Positions 52,862 to 64,000 of a DNA stretch of 64,000 nt are shown piece after piece; position 1 is the stretch's first letter; the number at the start of each line of letters is the position of its first letter. A program made the translations under genes and the position numbers. This DNA is from Candidatus Binataceae bacterium (GTDB lineage: Bacteria; Desulfobacterota; Binatia; Binatales; Binataceae), in the NCBI GenBank assembly GCA_036495685.1, contig DASXMJ010000172.1, forward strand, positions 1 through 64,000, in the 5' to 3' direction. The notes below the pieces were generated by a model that did not search any database, was not told the origin of the DNA, and was given only the letters and a program-made list of their open reading frames with translations.

Positions 52862-52901
52862 GCGATTATGACGAATTTCCTCAGCGATTATGACGAATTT
52901 C
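52862..52901. repeat. Tandem 22-base duplication at the 3' end of ruvX
   Basis: The 18-base unit GCGATTATGACGAATTTC occurs at 52862-52879 and again at 52884-52901, 22 bases apart. The second copy covers the last codons and TAA of ruvX (52888-52890). It looks like a slipped-strand duplication of the gene tail. Confidence 0.85.
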
Positions 52902-53304
52902 GATGCGCCGCGAGCCATTCTTCAAGTATGATCGTAGCAGCTACAGCATCAACGGCGGTTTTGCGATGCCGCTTGCGGCGATGATCCGAAAGCCGCTCGC
53001 GTGCTTCAAAGCTGGTCAAGCGCTCGTCGGTGTAATCGACGGGCAGATGCAAGTGGGTTGCGAGTTGCGCCCCGAAGGTCCGCGCGGCTCGTGCAGAGGA
53101 ACCTTCGGTGCCGTCCATGTTGAGCGGCAGACCAACCACCAGCTGGCTGGCTGCACGCGAGCTGATCCAACTTCCTAGCTGCTCGAGGTCCTTGTCCAGG
53201 GATACTCGGGTTATCGTGCCCAGGGGATAAGCCGCGGAATCTGTGGACTCGGCGATGGCGAGCCCTATGCGACGCTTTCCGAAATCGATTGCAATGATAG
53301 CCAT
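52888..53304 (-). CDS. ruvX: Holliday junction resolvase-like RuvX (YqgF)
   Basis: 138 residues, the usual length. The RNase H-fold opens AIIAIDFGKRRIGLAIAES with the metal aspartate D6, followed by VVGLPLNMDGTEG and an acidic C-terminal residue in DAVAATIILEEW. It processes pre-16S rRNA 5' ends and may resolve DNA junctions. The YqgF/mltG gene pairing is common in bacteria. The C-terminus falls in a tandem repeat. It is divergent from the M23 peptidase gene. Confidence 0.9.
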   Translation of the reverse strand: MAIIAIDFGKRRIGLAIAESTDSAAYPLGTITRVSLDKDLEQLGSWISSRAASQLVVGLPLNMDGTEGSSARAARTFGAQLATHLHLPVDYTDERLTSFEARERLSDHRRKRHRKTAVDAVAATIILEEWLAAHRNSS

Positions 53305-53419
53305 GTCGGAGCGTCCGTACAGATAGAGTCGTCAGGACACCTATAGAATGTCGCGATATGTTAAACAAATCGTCGCAAGTAGTTGCTTTCGTAGCCTAAA
53401 TGCCTTAATTTGGCGCCCG

Positions 53420-54862
53420 ATGCATTCTCGGGGGAGAAGCAGAGAGGGGTTCGTGCGCGCCCTCACGGCGTTGGTGGTTGGTGTCTTAGCGACTATCGCG
53501 GCTTTGCATCTTTTTGTACGCCCCGACCCGCAGCCGGAGACCCTGGCGCTCAGCGACATTTTTGCGGGCCGCCCGGAAGTGGCAGCACTGGAAGCTCCGG
53601 AAACCACCGCCGATCCCGCGCCCACCGCGATAACGATAAGCCTCACCCTCGATCGTACCGCCTCAGTCTCCGCTTACCTGCGCGATGCGGGTATCGACTC
53701 CGATGAGGCGCGGCGCTGGAGTCTGGTTTTCCAGAGTGCTGCGGCGACCCGGGTTCTCTCTCGCGATCATCCGCTGACACTCTACAAGGATCCGGAGACC
53801 GGTGAGTTGCGTGGTCTCAAGTATGATGTTGATTTGCAGACCAGCGTCACGGTTGCCAACCTCGGCAATATGGTGATCAAAGCAGCCGTGCTTCCGATCG
53901 AATATTACATCAGACCCGTGGAGATGAGTTTCGAGGTCAAAGAAGACTTCAAGCATGCGGCAGCGCGTCAAGGAGTTCCCTCACCAATTGTGGACTCGCT
54001 GCTCGATGCATTCACCGACCGCAGTGGCGTGGCGCCGTTGAAGCCCGGTTCGGGAGTGAAGGTTATCTACCAGGAGAAGATCAGCCGCGACGGCAGCTAT
54101 CATCTGGTGGGGGACGTGGAGGCTGCGCAGGTCCATTTCGGCTCGCGCACCCTGAGCGCTTACGCGTTTCGTGATGAGCATGGCAGCGCCCACCTCTACG
54201 ATGAGCATGGACGTGCGCTCGGTCCGCAGTCGCTGCGCTTCCCGCTCAATTTTCAGTACATTACCTCGGGCTTTACCTACCATCGCTATCATCCACTTCT
54301 GCATATCTATCGGCCGCACTTAGGAGTCGATCTCGTCGCGCAATACGGCACTCCGGTCAGAGCAATAGCTGATGGCAAGGTGGAACAGGCCGGCTGGGCA
54401 GGAGAACTGGGCAACGCGATTCGCATAGAGCATCAGCGCGGCATGAGCAGCATCTATGGGCACCTTTCGAGCATCAGTCCCGATGTTCATGAGAACGCGT
54501 GGGTGCACCTGGGTCAGGTCATAGGCTGGGTTGGTTCGACCGGGCTGTCCACCGGACCGCACCTCCATTTTGCTCTCGAGCGCGAAGGCAACTACGTCGA
54601 TCCGCTAACCGAAAAGCTAGGGGTAAACCATCAGGTGTCTCCGCGGATGCGCGATTTGTTCAACGACTTGCGACATCGGTATGAACTGGCGCTCGCAAAA
54701 CTTCCCGATCTCGGCGCCCGCTTCGCTCCGGGCGAGGGGCGCACATCGGGAGGTTATCGCGTGACTATTGGTCATTCGCGTCGCGGCGGCCATCACGCCG
54801 GGACTCGAGCAACTGGCGACTTCGCTCCCACCGGCACCGGTACGAACGAAGGCGCGATGTAG
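53420..54862 (+). CDS. M23 family metallopeptidase, exported
   Basis: 480 residues from the ATG at 53420. Alternatives are an ATG at 53348 or a GTG at 53453 preceded by AGAGGGG. A membrane/signal helix is near the start (ALTALVVGVLATIAALHLFV). The N-terminal half has a LysM/opacity-associated-A-like pattern and VKVIYQEKISRDG (SH3-like). The C-terminal peptidase has the zinc ligands HLGVD and GPHLHFALE. It hydrolyses peptidoglycan cross-links in the periplasm or acts as an EnvC/NlpD-like activator. The metal ligands are intact, so it is probably an active endopeptidase. The last residues (arginine/glycine-rich, HHAGTRATG) look unstructured. Confidence 0.93.
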   Translation: MHSRGRSREGFVRALTALVVGVLATIAALHLFVRPDPQPETLALSDIFAGRPEVAALEAPETTADPAPTAITISLTLDRTASVSAYLRDAGIDSDEARRWSLVFQSAAATRVLSRDHPLTLYKDPETGELRGLKYDVDLQTSVTVANLGNMVIKAAVLPIEYYIRPVEMSFEVKEDFKHAAARQGVPSPIVDSLLDAFTDRSGVAPLKPGSGVKVIYQEKISRDGSYHLVGDVEAAQVHFGSRTLSAYAFRDEHGSAHLYDEHGRALGPQSLRFPLNFQYITSGFTYHRYHPLLHIYRPHLGVDLVAQYGTPVRAIADGKVEQAGWAGELGNAIRIEHQRGMSSIYGHLSSISPDVHENAWVHLGQVIGWVGSTGLSTGPHLHFALEREGNYVDPLTEKLGVNHQVSPRMRDLFNDLRHRYELALAKLPDLGARFAPGEGRTSGGYRVTIGHSRRGGHHAGTRATGDFAPTGTGTNEGAM

Positions 54863-54920
54863 CGCGAGCAAAGTCTTTCCAGCTGGCCGCTTTGTCCGAA
54901 CCGGGCACGGAAACTTCGGG

Positions 54921-55736
54921 GTGAGCCGCGCTTTCGATACCGATTTCTTTGTCCCGCCGCGGCCACGGATTTTTGGACATCGCGGCGCCGCCGGGGAATT
55001 TCCGGAAAACACCATGGTCTCCTTCGAGCGGGCGGTCCGCGCCGGCGCCATCTACCTGGAACTGGACGTCCATATGAGCCAGGACGGAGAAATCGTCGTG
55101 TCGCACGATGAGGGGCTGACCCGCACCTGCGGACGCGACGCGCTGATTCGCGAAATGAACTGGGCGGAGATTGAGGACGCCGACGCGGGATATATGCTCA
55201 CCTTCGACGGAGGGGCGACATTTCCGTTTCGCGGGCGATCCATAAAAATTCCCCGCCTGATTGAGGTGCTGGGAGCATTTCTCAACGTAAACTACCTCAT
55301 CGAGATCAAGCAGACGGAGCCGAGCCTGGTGTCACAACTGCTCGCGACCGTCGATGCGAGCCGCCTGCGCCGCAGGGTGTTGATCGCGTCTGAGTTTGAC
55401 GAGCCCATCGGCGAGGTGCGGCACCTTGCCCCTCAAATCCCTACTAACTTCTCCTACGGTGAGGTCGCGGAGTTCCTGCAGGCGATGGCGGGGCAACGTC
55501 CCGGCTATGAGCCACGCGGTGCGGCGCTACAAATTCCGCCCGAGTACCAAGGATGGCGGCTGGTGACGACCGAAAGCGTCGAATTCGCGCATCGGGCCGC
55601 TGTTGAACTACATGTGTGGACGGTGAACGAAGAGAGCGAAATGAATTGGCTTCTTGAATGCGGCGTCGACGGCCTCATCTCGGACTTCCCGGCCCGCGCG
55701 CTGGCGGTCGCCCGTTCCAGGGGGCCGTTCAAATAA
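54921..55736 (+). CDS. Glycerophosphodiester phosphodiesterase
   Basis: 271 residues from the GTG at 54921, just before family similarity begins; the open frame upstream to 54768 has no domain. GDPD residues: FGHRGAAGEFPENT with H20 and R21, LELDVHMSQDGEIVVSHD with E47, D49 and H62, and YLIEIKQTEPSL. The TIM barrel ends in VDGLISDFPARAL. It hydrolyses glycerophosphodiesters to glycerol 3-phosphate. No signal peptide, so it is cytoplasmic. It follows the M23 gene by 58 bases. Confidence 0.92.
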   Translation: MSRAFDTDFFVPPRPRIFGHRGAAGEFPENTMVSFERAVRAGAIYLELDVHMSQDGEIVVSHDEGLTRTCGRDALIREMNWAEIEDADAGYMLTFDGGATFPFRGRSIKIPRLIEVLGAFLNVNYLIEIKQTEPSLVSQLLATVDASRLRRRVLIASEFDEPIGEVRHLAPQIPTNFSYGEVAEFLQAMAGQRPGYEPRGAALQIPPEYQGWRLVTTESVEFAHRAAVELHVWTVNEESEMNWLLECGVDGLISDFPARALAVARSRGPFK

Positions 55737-55856
55737 AGAAGTCAGTAGGTTTCGAAGACCTCGCGGAGGGAATTGAGGCGCACCGTTTTCAGTCGCGCGG
55801 AAGCTTTGTTACCATCGCCCTCACCCTGGTTTTCTGTTGCAAGAGGTGACTCGCTT

Positions 55857-56876
55857 ATGAAACTCGACACCGGTCTTTCCGCGCGCAATCTGCGCGACGT
55901 CCCCGCGGCCGCCAAGGCGGCAGAAGAGGCAGGATTTGATGCGATCTGGACGGCAGAGGCCGGTAACGACGGGTTTCTTCCCCTGGCGCTCATTGCCGAG
56001 CATACCAAGCGCATTAAGATGGGGCCTTCGGTTGCGATCGCTTTTCCGCGCAGCCCAATGGCGATGGCCTATACCGCGTGGGACCTGGCCGGAATGTCGG
56101 AGGGCCGATTCATCCTGGGCCTCGGCACCCAGGTGAAGGGCCACAATGAGCGTCGCTTCAGCGTGAAATGGGAAGCCCCGGTGCCTCGCTTGCGCGAATA
56201 CGTTTTGTCCTTGCGCGCGATTTTCAAGTGCTGGTCGGAAGGTGGAACGAGGCTCAAGTTCGAGGGCAAGTATTACAACTTCTCACTGATGACCCCGTTC
56301 TTTACGCCACCCAAGCACAATTACCCTGACATCCCGATTTGGATCGCCGGGGTGAACCAATACATCCTGCGCTTGGCGGGTGAGCTGTGCGATGGCTTGC
56401 ACGCGCACCCATTCAATTCGCCGAAGTACCTGCGCGAGTTCGTACTTCCACACATCGAACAAGGGCTCAAGAAGGCGGGACGCAGTCGCAAGGACTTTCA
56501 GATCGGCACCACCGCGTTCGTGATCGTGGGTCGCAATCAGGATGAAATCGAACGCGCCAAGGCCGGGGTTCGCCAGCAGATCGCGTTCTATGCCTCTACC
56601 CGGACCTACAAGGTGGTCCTCGACATGCACGGGTGGGGCGAGGTGTCGGCGCGCTTGAATGAAAAGGCCGCGAAAGGCGATTGGGGTGGGATGGCCACAG
56701 AAATAACCGACGAGATGCTCGACACCTACGCGGTGGCTGGCACCTACGACGACATTGCCGACAAGGTGATGGCGCGTTACGAAGGGCTGCTGGATCGGGT
56801 CGGGTTTTACATTCCTTACCGCGCCGGCCTCGACGATGCCGAGTGGCGCAAACTCACCCGCAGATTTAACGGATAG
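55857..56876 (+). CDS. LLM class F420-dependent oxidoreductase (TIGR03617-like)
   Basis: 339 residues from the ATG at 55857, with GAGG about 12 bases upstream. The luciferase-like (beta/alpha)8 fold begins with [21 protein letters not shown] and has [14 protein letters not shown] and a [20 protein letters not shown] block. These match F420-dependent oxidoreductases of the MSMEG_2256 group rather than FMN luciferases. F420 use would imply F420 synthesis elsewhere in the genome. The substrate is unknown. It follows the phosphodiesterase gene on the same strand after 120 bases. Confidence 0.9.
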   Translation: MKLDTGLSARNLRDVPAAAKAAEEAGFDAIWTAEAGNDGFLPLALIAEHTKRIKMGPSVAIAFPRSPMAMAYTAWDLAGMSEGRFILGLGTQVKGHNERRFSVKWEAPVPRLREYVLSLRAIFKCWSEGGTRLKFEGKYYNFSLMTPFFTPPKHNYPDIPIWIAGVNQYILRLAGELCDGLHAHPFNSPKYLREFVLPHIEQGLKKAGRSRKDFQIGTTAFVIVGRNQDEIERAKAGVRQQIAFYASTRTYKVVLDMHGWGEVSARLNEKAAKGDWGGMATEITDEMLDTYAVAGTYDDIADKVMARYEGLLDRVGFYIPYRAGLDDAEWRKLTRRFNG

Positions 56877-56956
56877 AAGCTCGTACAACGCGCCGCGTCT
56901 TGGCGGTGCATCGCGCGCCCGGCCCGATGATCCGCGGGCAGGCGAAGGAGACCACA

Positions 56957-57511
56957 ATGAGCCGGATGAAACTGGCAACCGCGCCGACTTCTGTATTGCT
57001 CGTCATCTGCTCGGTCGCGCTGTCGATGACTGCGACGGCCCATGCCGAAAGCGCGAAGGCGACCGTTACCGAGATAAGCGCGAGCGGCACCGGAAACAAC
57101 CTCGGGACGGTAACGTTTGCGGACAGCAAATGGGGCCTCCTGGTAACGCCCGATCTTTCCGGCCTTTCTCCAGGGGTGCACGGATTCCACATTCATGCCA
57201 AGCCCGCGTGCGGACCGGCCGAGAATGAAGGCAAGATGGCAGCGGGCTTCGCGGCCGGCGGACACCTCGATCCGGCGCAATCGAAAAAACATCTTGGTCC
57301 TTACGACGCCGATGGTCACCTGGGCGATTTGCCACCCCTGGTGGTTGCCGCCGACGGAAAAGCAACCCTGCCGGTGCTGGCCCCCCGGCTTAGCGTTAAA
57401 GATGTGACGGGCCATTCCATTATGATCCACGAGGGCGGAGACAACTACTCCGATCAACCCAAGCCGCTCGGGGGTGGCGGTGCGCGCATCGCCTGTGGCG
57501 TCATTCAGTAG
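56957..57511 (+). CDS. sodC: Cu/Zn superoxide dismutase, secreted
   Basis: 184 residues from the ATG at 56957 (AAGGAG 7 bases upstream). The signal peptide ends at TAHA. Copper ligands: H78 and H80 ([10 protein letters not shown]), the bridging H103 (GGHLDP) and H158 (SIMIHEG). Zinc ligands: H103, H112, H121 and D124 (DADGHLGD). Cysteines C85 and C180 can form the conserved disulfide. It removes superoxide in the periplasm. The histidine and aspartate set is complete, so it should be active. Confidence 0.96.
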   Translation: MSRMKLATAPTSVLLVICSVALSMTATAHAESAKATVTEISASGTGNNLGTVTFADSKWGLLVTPDLSGLSPGVHGFHIHAKPACGPAENEGKMAAGFAAGGHLDPAQSKKHLGPYDADGHLGDLPPLVVAADGKATLPVLAPRLSVKDVTGHSIMIHEGGDNYSDQPKPLGGGGARIACGVIQ

Positions 57512-57585
57512 CGCTCCACGCGCCGCTGAGCGCGCGCCCGCCGCCTCGATGCGCGCCGACCGCCAAACCGATAGGCTTTGGTACG

Positions 57586-58431
57586 ATGCGCACGCAAGTG
57601 CTGTACGCTCGCGAACCGCGCTGGCGCGAGGTTGCGGAGCGCGCGGAGGAACTGGTCGCGAGTTCGGGCTTCACCCCCGTCAAGTCTGAGGGGCATACGA
57701 TCGCCGGGGTGCTCCGCTTGGCCGATGGCAGCGCGGTCTTTATCAAGCGGTCGGCGCCGAGGTCGTGGCTGCGCGCAGCGCTCATGCCGATTGCCGGTTC
57801 ACCGGCGGTGCGCGCCTTGAAAGGTGCCGCGTTGCTGGATGCGGCAGGAATTCCGCATCCCAGCCCGCTCGCGGCAGCGGAGACGGTTGGCAGAGGCGTG
57901 GTCCACGCGTCGTATCTGGTGAGTGAAGCGCTGTTGGATGGTGACACGCTGAGCCGCTTTGCGCTCGGGCCGGGTGAGATCAAGGGCCGCGATGCACGCC
58001 GGCGGAGGCGGATCCTGGACAACGTCGCACGCCAAGTGCGGCGCATCCATGATGCTGGGCTCTACACGCGTGATCTGCAGGAAACCAACGTGATGGTTGC
58101 AGATGATGCGGGGCAGGGGTTTCGGGTGTGGTTCCTCGACCTGGAGGATTTCCGCCGGATCCGCCGACTCGGATGGCCGCAGCGGGCGCGCAACCTGATC
58201 CATCTTGATCGCAGCATCGGGCGCTTCCTATGCCGCGCCGCCCGCCTCGCCTTTCTGTACGCTTATCTCGGCGGCAAACCGGAGCGCGCTGACGCGCGCA
58301 GAATCGTCCACGAGCTACTGGTCCTGCGCGCGCAAATGGAACGCCGCCATTCGCGCGGCGCAGTCGCCACGCTCGCGACGACTCATCCAGCGCGTACCGA
58401 AGCCTCCGGCTTGGACTCTGTGCGCGGTTAG
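57586..58431 (+). CDS. Lipopolysaccharide kinase (Kdo/WaaP) family protein
   Basis: 281 residues with an atypical small kinase fold. A lysine in SAVFIKRSAPRS sits in the N lobe. The catalytic loop is YTRDLQETNVMV, with D and N where protein kinases have HRDLKxxN. The metal loop is LDLEDFRRI in place of DFG. This is the WaaP/Kdo-kinase pattern, which phosphorylates the lipopolysaccharide core in diderm bacteria. The C-terminal tail is arginine-rich. The VIT1-like transporter gene follows after 17 bases. Confidence 0.85.
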   Translation: MRTQVLYAREPRWREVAERAEELVASSGFTPVKSEGHTIAGVLRLADGSAVFIKRSAPRSWLRAALMPIAGSPAVRALKGAALLDAAGIPHPSPLAAAETVGRGVVHASYLVSEALLDGDTLSRFALGPGEIKGRDARRRRRILDNVARQVRRIHDAGLYTRDLQETNVMVADDAGQGFRVWFLDLEDFRRIRRLGWPQRARNLIHLDRSIGRFLCRAARLAFLYAYLGGKPERADARRIVHELLVLRAQMERRHSRGAVATLATTHPARTEASGLDSVRG

Positions 58432-58448
58432 GCGGCGGACAAACGCTT

Positions 58449-59171
58449 ATGGCATTCACGGTTCGCAAGCGCGAGTACGACCACCATACCGAACAGATTC
58501 ATGCCGCCGGCGGGAGTTGGGTGCGTGACCTGATGCTTGGTCTTAACGACGGTCTGGTCGCCTCCTTCGCAGTTACCTCGGGTATCGCCGGAGCGTTTTC
58601 GTCCTCGCATATCGTGACCATGGCAGGCCTAGCGGAGATGCTCGGTGGCACCGTCTCGATGGGGCTGGCGGCATTCATTTCCGCACGCTCCGAATTTGAG
58701 TTCCATGAAAGCGAGATAGCTCGCGAACGCGATGAAATCGAAAAATGGCCGGATCGGGAACGCGACGAAATCAGAACCATCTACCGCGGCAAGGGATTCT
58801 CCGGAGAGCTACTCGACCGAATCGTCGGGCACATCACTGCAGACCGCGAGCGCTGGGCGAACGTGATGATGCGCGAGGAGCTGGGCTTCGCCGCCGAGAC
58901 CTTCGAGTCGCCGACCAAGTCGGCGCTAACCGTCGGCGCTTCGTTCCTTCTCGGCGCGGCGGTGCCGGTAACGCCTTATCTGTTCACGGAGCCGGCGCGC
59001 GGGGTTTTCGCCTCCGCGATCGTCACCATCGTCGTGTTGTTCGCGGTCGGCGCGGCGAAGACCATCATCACCAGCCGCCCGTGGTGGCGCAGCGGTCTGG
59101 AAAGCATGCTGAGCGGAGTCGTCGCGGCCAGCATAACCTACGCGGCGGGCCGGCTATTCGGCGCGCGATAA
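58449..59171 (+). CDS. VIT1/CCC1 family iron or manganese transporter
   Basis: 240 residues. VIT1 features: LMLGLNDGLVASFAVTSG (first helix with the DG motif), GLAEMLGGTVSMGLAAFISA, a cytoplasmic acidic domain rich in E/R/K/D (EIARERDEIEKWPDRERDEI) that binds metal, then three C-terminal helices (SFLLGAAVPVTPYLF, FASAIVTIVVLFAVGAA, SMLSGVVAASITYAAGRLF). It is a membrane transporter of Fe2+ or Mn2+. It lies 17 bases after the kinase gene and probably shares its transcript. A hairpin follows the stop codon at 59233-59249. Confidence 0.92.
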   Translation: MAFTVRKREYDHHTEQIHAAGGSWVRDLMLGLNDGLVASFAVTSGIAGAFSSSHIVTMAGLAEMLGGTVSMGLAAFISARSEFEFHESEIARERDEIEKWPDRERDEIRTIYRGKGFSGELLDRIVGHITADRERWANVMMREELGFAAETFESPTKSALTVGASFLLGAAVPVTPYLFTEPARGVFASAIVTIVVLFAVGAAKTIITSRPWWRSGLESMLSGVVAASITYAAGRLFGAR

Positions 59172-59232
59172 GCCACGGCATTCCGGGCGCACAGCCCCTT
59201 CCTGTAAAAAATCAAGGCGAGTTTCCCCACGC

Positions 59233-59249
59233 GCCTCGATCGTCGAGGC
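59233..59249. terminator. Hairpin between convergent genes, possible bidirectional terminator
   Basis: GCCTCGA and TCGAGGC form a perfect 7-bp stem around the loop TCG. It lies midway between the VIT1-like and Rieske stop codons. The plus-strand side continues with a short ATTCTT, a poor T-run. Confidence 0.4.
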
Positions 59250-59278
59250 ATTCTTGTCGCGCCACTTTGCCTAAACCC

Positions 59279-59584
59279 TCAAGTCTCGACCAGAATGTCG
59301 TCACCTTCGACCTTTACCGCGAAGCATCCAACCGTGACGCTGGGATCGTCGAGATTCTTCCCGGTCGTAATGTCGTATTCCCAACCATGCCATGGACAGG
59401 TCACCTGGGTACCGTCCAACTCGCCTTCCGCGAGCGGGCCGCCGCGATGCTTGCAATCGTTCCCGATCGCGTAATATTTCCCGCCCGCATTGAAGAGCGC
59501 GATCTTTATGCCTGAAGCCTCGACGAGCTTACCGCTGCCTTCGGCGACGTCCGCGCGCGATGCAACTTTGACGAAGTTACCCAC
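59279..59584 (-). CDS. Rieske [2Fe-2S] ferredoxin, NirD-like
   Basis: 101 residues, GTG start with GGAGGTGG about 9 bases upstream. The cluster ligands are CKHRGGPL (Cys, His) and CPWHGW (Cys, His). The small size and full Rieske core without other domains match NirD-type or biphenyl dioxygenase-type ferredoxins. It passes electrons to an oxygenase or reductase not seen in the window. It is convergent with the VIT1-like gene. Confidence 0.93.
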   Translation of the reverse strand: MGNFVKVASRADVAEGSGKLVEASGIKIALFNAGGKYYAIGNDCKHRGGPLAEGELDGTQVTCPWHGWEYDITTGKNLDDPSVTVGCFAVKVEGDDILVET

Positions 59585-59715
59585 GATTTAGTCCACCTCC
59601 ACGGCTGGCCCCACCGATTATTACGAGCCCCCGCACGCTCGGCAAATGGCCATGTTGCGCTTGTCGTGGCGCTGCGATAGTGGGGAGCATTCGCGAAGCC
59701 GCAGGGGAGGGGAAC

Positions 59716-60090
59716 ATGAGAGTCGCGCGACTGATTGCCAGAATTCTGCTCGGCCTGATCTTCACAGTCTTCGGACTCAACGGGTTTTTGCACTTTCTGC
59801 CGATGCCGCCGATGAGCGGGCCGCCAGCAGATTTTTTCGGCGCCTTGTTCCACACCGGTTACATGATTCGGCTCATTTTCGCGGCGCAGGTTCTCGGGGG
59901 TGTCCTGATACTAATCGGCCTGTTCGTCCCACTCGCCCTTCTGATCCTGGCGCCGGTAATCGTGAACATTTTCCTTTTTCACTTCTTCCTGGCGCCCAGC
60001 GGTCTGCCCTTGGCGTCGATAGTAGTGATACTTGAACTCTTTCTGGCCTGGAGCTATCGGGAAAAATTCGCGCCGCTCTTTTCGAGCTAG
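59716..60090 (+). CDS. DoxX family membrane protein
   Basis: 124 residues from the ATG at 59716 (GGGGAGGGGAAC just upstream). Four helices are visible: ARILLGLIFTVFGLNGFLHF, GYMIRLIFAAQVLGGVLILI, LALLILAPVIVNIFLFHFFL and LASIVVILELFLAWSY. DoxX-like proteins are linked to thiosulfate/quinol oxidation or redox balance; their exact role in this strain is unknown. It is divergent from the Rieske gene, 131 bases apart. Confidence 0.88.
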   Translation: MRVARLIARILLGLIFTVFGLNGFLHFLPMPPMSGPPADFFGALFHTGYMIRLIFAAQVLGGVLILIGLFVPLALLILAPVIVNIFLFHFFLAPSGLPLASIVVILELFLAWSYREKFAPLFSS

Positions 60091-60181
60091 GAATCTGCCC
60101 CGCAGCAGACCGACTTGGCACTTTGACGCGAATTCAACGCCCCGCCGATGGCGTAGGCCGGCGGACCATAAAGCGCGGCCT

Positions 60182-61378
60182 TCAGGTCGTGTATTCGGCG
60201 TTGATCTTTACGTAGTCGTAGCTTAAGTCGCAGGTCAGAATGGTTGCGCTTGCGCGGCCTAGCTTCAAATCGAGCCGCACATCGAATTCGCGTTCACGCA
60301 TCTTGGCCGCGGCCGCAGCCAGAGCATCCACCAGCAGCGCGCCCCGGGCCGCGACTTTTACGCCACCGATGTAGAGCACCAGTCTGTCAGACTGGACGGC
60401 GGCACCCGACGATCCGGCAGCCATCAGGATACGCCCCACATTTGGATCGCAGCCGAAAAATGCCGTCTTTACGAGCGGCGAGTTGGCAATCTGGCGGGCG
60501 CATCGTTCCGCGTCTGCGGCGGATCGCGCCCCGGTTACCTTCACGGTCACGAGTTTGGTAGCGCCTTCTCCGTCACGCACCAATTCAGCGGCGAGTGCCG
60601 CGCACACGCCCCCGACCGCATCATTGAATGCGTCGGTGTCGCGGCGGTTCATCGCGCCGTTCTTCGCCAGACCGCTCGCCATCACGATGACCGAATCGTT
60701 GGTGGACATGTCGCCATCGACCGTAATCGCGTTGAAGCTTAAGGGCAGAGCGAGCCTCAGCGCCCTTTTAAGCTGCGGGGTGGTCGCGGCCGCATCGGTC
60801 ACCACGTAGGCGAGCATGGTCGCCATATGCGGCGAGATCATGCCGACCCCCTTGGCGACCCCGGCCACCGTCACCTGGTTGCCGTTCAGCCTGACCGCAG
60901 TCGAGGCCATCTTCGGCCTCGTGTCGGTGGTCATGATCGCGCGGGCGAAATCTTCCATCGAGTCGGCAGACAGCGCTGCGAGGGCCGCGTGCGCACCGGC
61001 GCTGAACTTCGCGAAGTCGTACAGATGCCCGATAACCCCGGTCGATGCGGGAACCACCAGCGCGGGCGCAATGCCGAGTTGACGCGCGACCACAGCGCAG
61101 GAGGCTTCCGCCAGGCGCAATCCCGGCTTGCCGGTGAAACTATTCGCGCATCCGGAGTTGGCCACCACGGCCTGGAGCCGGCCCCTGCGCAACCGCTCGA
61201 TGGTTACGTAGACCGACGCGGCTTTGACCTTATTGGCGCTGTTGACCGAGGTCGCGGGACAGGGATGGTCCGCCACGATCAATCCCAGGTCCTTCGCGCC
61301 CGGCACGGTTTTGAGGCCCGCGCTTACCCCGGCGAATCGAAAACCCGGCACCCGTGCCGCTGCGAGATCGATGTTCAT
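60182..61378 (-). CDS. argJ: Arginine biosynthesis bifunctional protein ArgJ
   Basis: 398 residues, the usual full length. It transfers acetyl from N-acetylornithine to glutamate and can also acetylate glutamate from acetyl-CoA. The autoproteolysis site is A186|T187 in SPHMATMLAYVVTD, which yields alpha and beta chains, with T187 as the nucleophile. The oxyanion pocket T113-G114 is in ASTGVIGH. GGAGGAG lies about 6 bases before the ATG. It follows the secA stop by 135 bases on the same strand; this pairing occurs in several deltaproteobacterial genomes. Confidence 0.95.
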   Translation of the reverse strand: MNIDLAAARVPGFRFAGVSAGLKTVPGAKDLGLIVADHPCPATSVNSANKVKAASVYVTIERLRRGRLQAVVANSGCANSFTGKPGLRLAEASCAVVARQLGIAPALVVPASTGVIGHLYDFAKFSAGAHAALAALSADSMEDFARAIMTTDTRPKMASTAVRLNGNQVTVAGVAKGVGMISPHMATMLAYVVTDAAATTPQLKRALRLALPLSFNAITVDGDMSTNDSVIVMASGLAKNGAMNRRDTDAFNDAVGGVCAALAAELVRDGEGATKLVTVKVTGARSAADAERCARQIANSPLVKTAFFGCDPNVGRILMAAGSSGAAVQSDRLVLYIGGVKVAARGALLVDALAAAAAKMREREFDVRLDLKLGRASATILTCDLSYDYVKINAEYTT

Positions 61379-61513
61379 CGGACTCCTCCGTCGGCGGCAC
61401 TATACGCAAGAGGAGCGGCGGAGAAAACGCGATTTAGCCTGCGTAGAAACGCGGGCGGACGATAGCCACGCCGATGGAACCTCCATCGCAGACCAGCGTC
61501 TCCCAGTCGCGAA

Positions 61514-64000
<2,487 letters not shown>

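Noticed and set aside
54768-54920. N-terminal extension of the glycerophosphodiesterase
   Set aside because: The frame is open but overlaps the M23 gene end and has no family similarity; the GTG at 54921 is better placed.

Overview
The window is a continuous stretch of GC-rich chromosomal DNA from a diderm (Gram-negative-type) bacterium. The clues are a secreted beta-barrel-like protein, a WaaP-like lipopolysaccharide kinase, bactofilin, MltG, a PBP5-type carboxypeptidase and a SecA with a C-terminal zinc motif. An F420-type luciferase-like oxidoreductase, an archaeal-type ATP-dependent DNA ligase, many short-chain dehydrogenases (SDRs) and adjacent argJ and secA suggest an environmental 'deltaproteobacterial' or Binatota-like lineage. 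That placement is an inference and no 16S rRNA is present. I found no rRNA, tRNA, CRISPR array, prophage or intact insertion sequence.

Layout. Positions 1-6.8 kb (minus) hold a 2-oxoacid/acetoin-type dehydrogenase set (E1 alpha, E1 beta, E2, no E3), translationally coupled to an M20 peptidase and followed by a FIST sensor protein and a truncated acyl-CoA dehydrogenase. Positions 7-9.5 kb (plus) hold endonuclease III, a 3-hydroxyisobutyrate-dehydrogenase-like enzyme and an exported barrel-like protein. Positions 9.6-17.4 kb (plus) are MoxR/von Willebrand factor A (VWA) cluster A, with five genes. Positions 17.7-25.9 kb are mixed: a DUF983 protein, an aminotransferase, a small helix-turn-helix protein beside an AT-rich island, bactofilin, a phosphodiesterase whose motifs look circularly permuted, an SDR, a DUF6081-like protein and a methyltransferase. 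Positions 26-32.6 kb are an accessory catabolic-looking block: three SDRs, a DsbA-like protein, a SnoaL-like protein, a TusA-like protein, a D-aminoacylase-type amidohydrolase and an alpha/beta hydrolase.

Positions 33-43.6 kb hold a zinc-ribbon/cyclase/ATPase/TPR signalling giant, a D,D-carboxypeptidase, a glycosyltransferase-methyltransferase fusion, a hydrolase, a DNA ligase, a small orphan protein with its own terminator and a Nudix hydrolase. Positions 43.7-53.3 kb (minus) are MoxR/VWA cluster B. It has the same five families in the same order as cluster A and lies directly behind ruvX and mltG. Positions 53.4-64 kb hold an M23 peptidase, a glycerophosphodiesterase, a luciferase-like oxidoreductase, Cu/Zn superoxide dismutase, the kinase, a VIT1-like transporter, a Rieske protein, a DoxX protein, argJ and a secA cut by the window end.

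The most striking feature is the pair of MoxR/VWA operons. Each probably encodes a MoxR AAA+ ATPase, a DUF58 adaptor and three membrane proteins that could form a chaperone or surveillance machine at the inner membrane. In both copies the BatA-like subunit has lost a canonical MIDAS motif while the other VWA domains keep it. Cluster B sits beside peptidoglycan genes, which suggests an envelope role.
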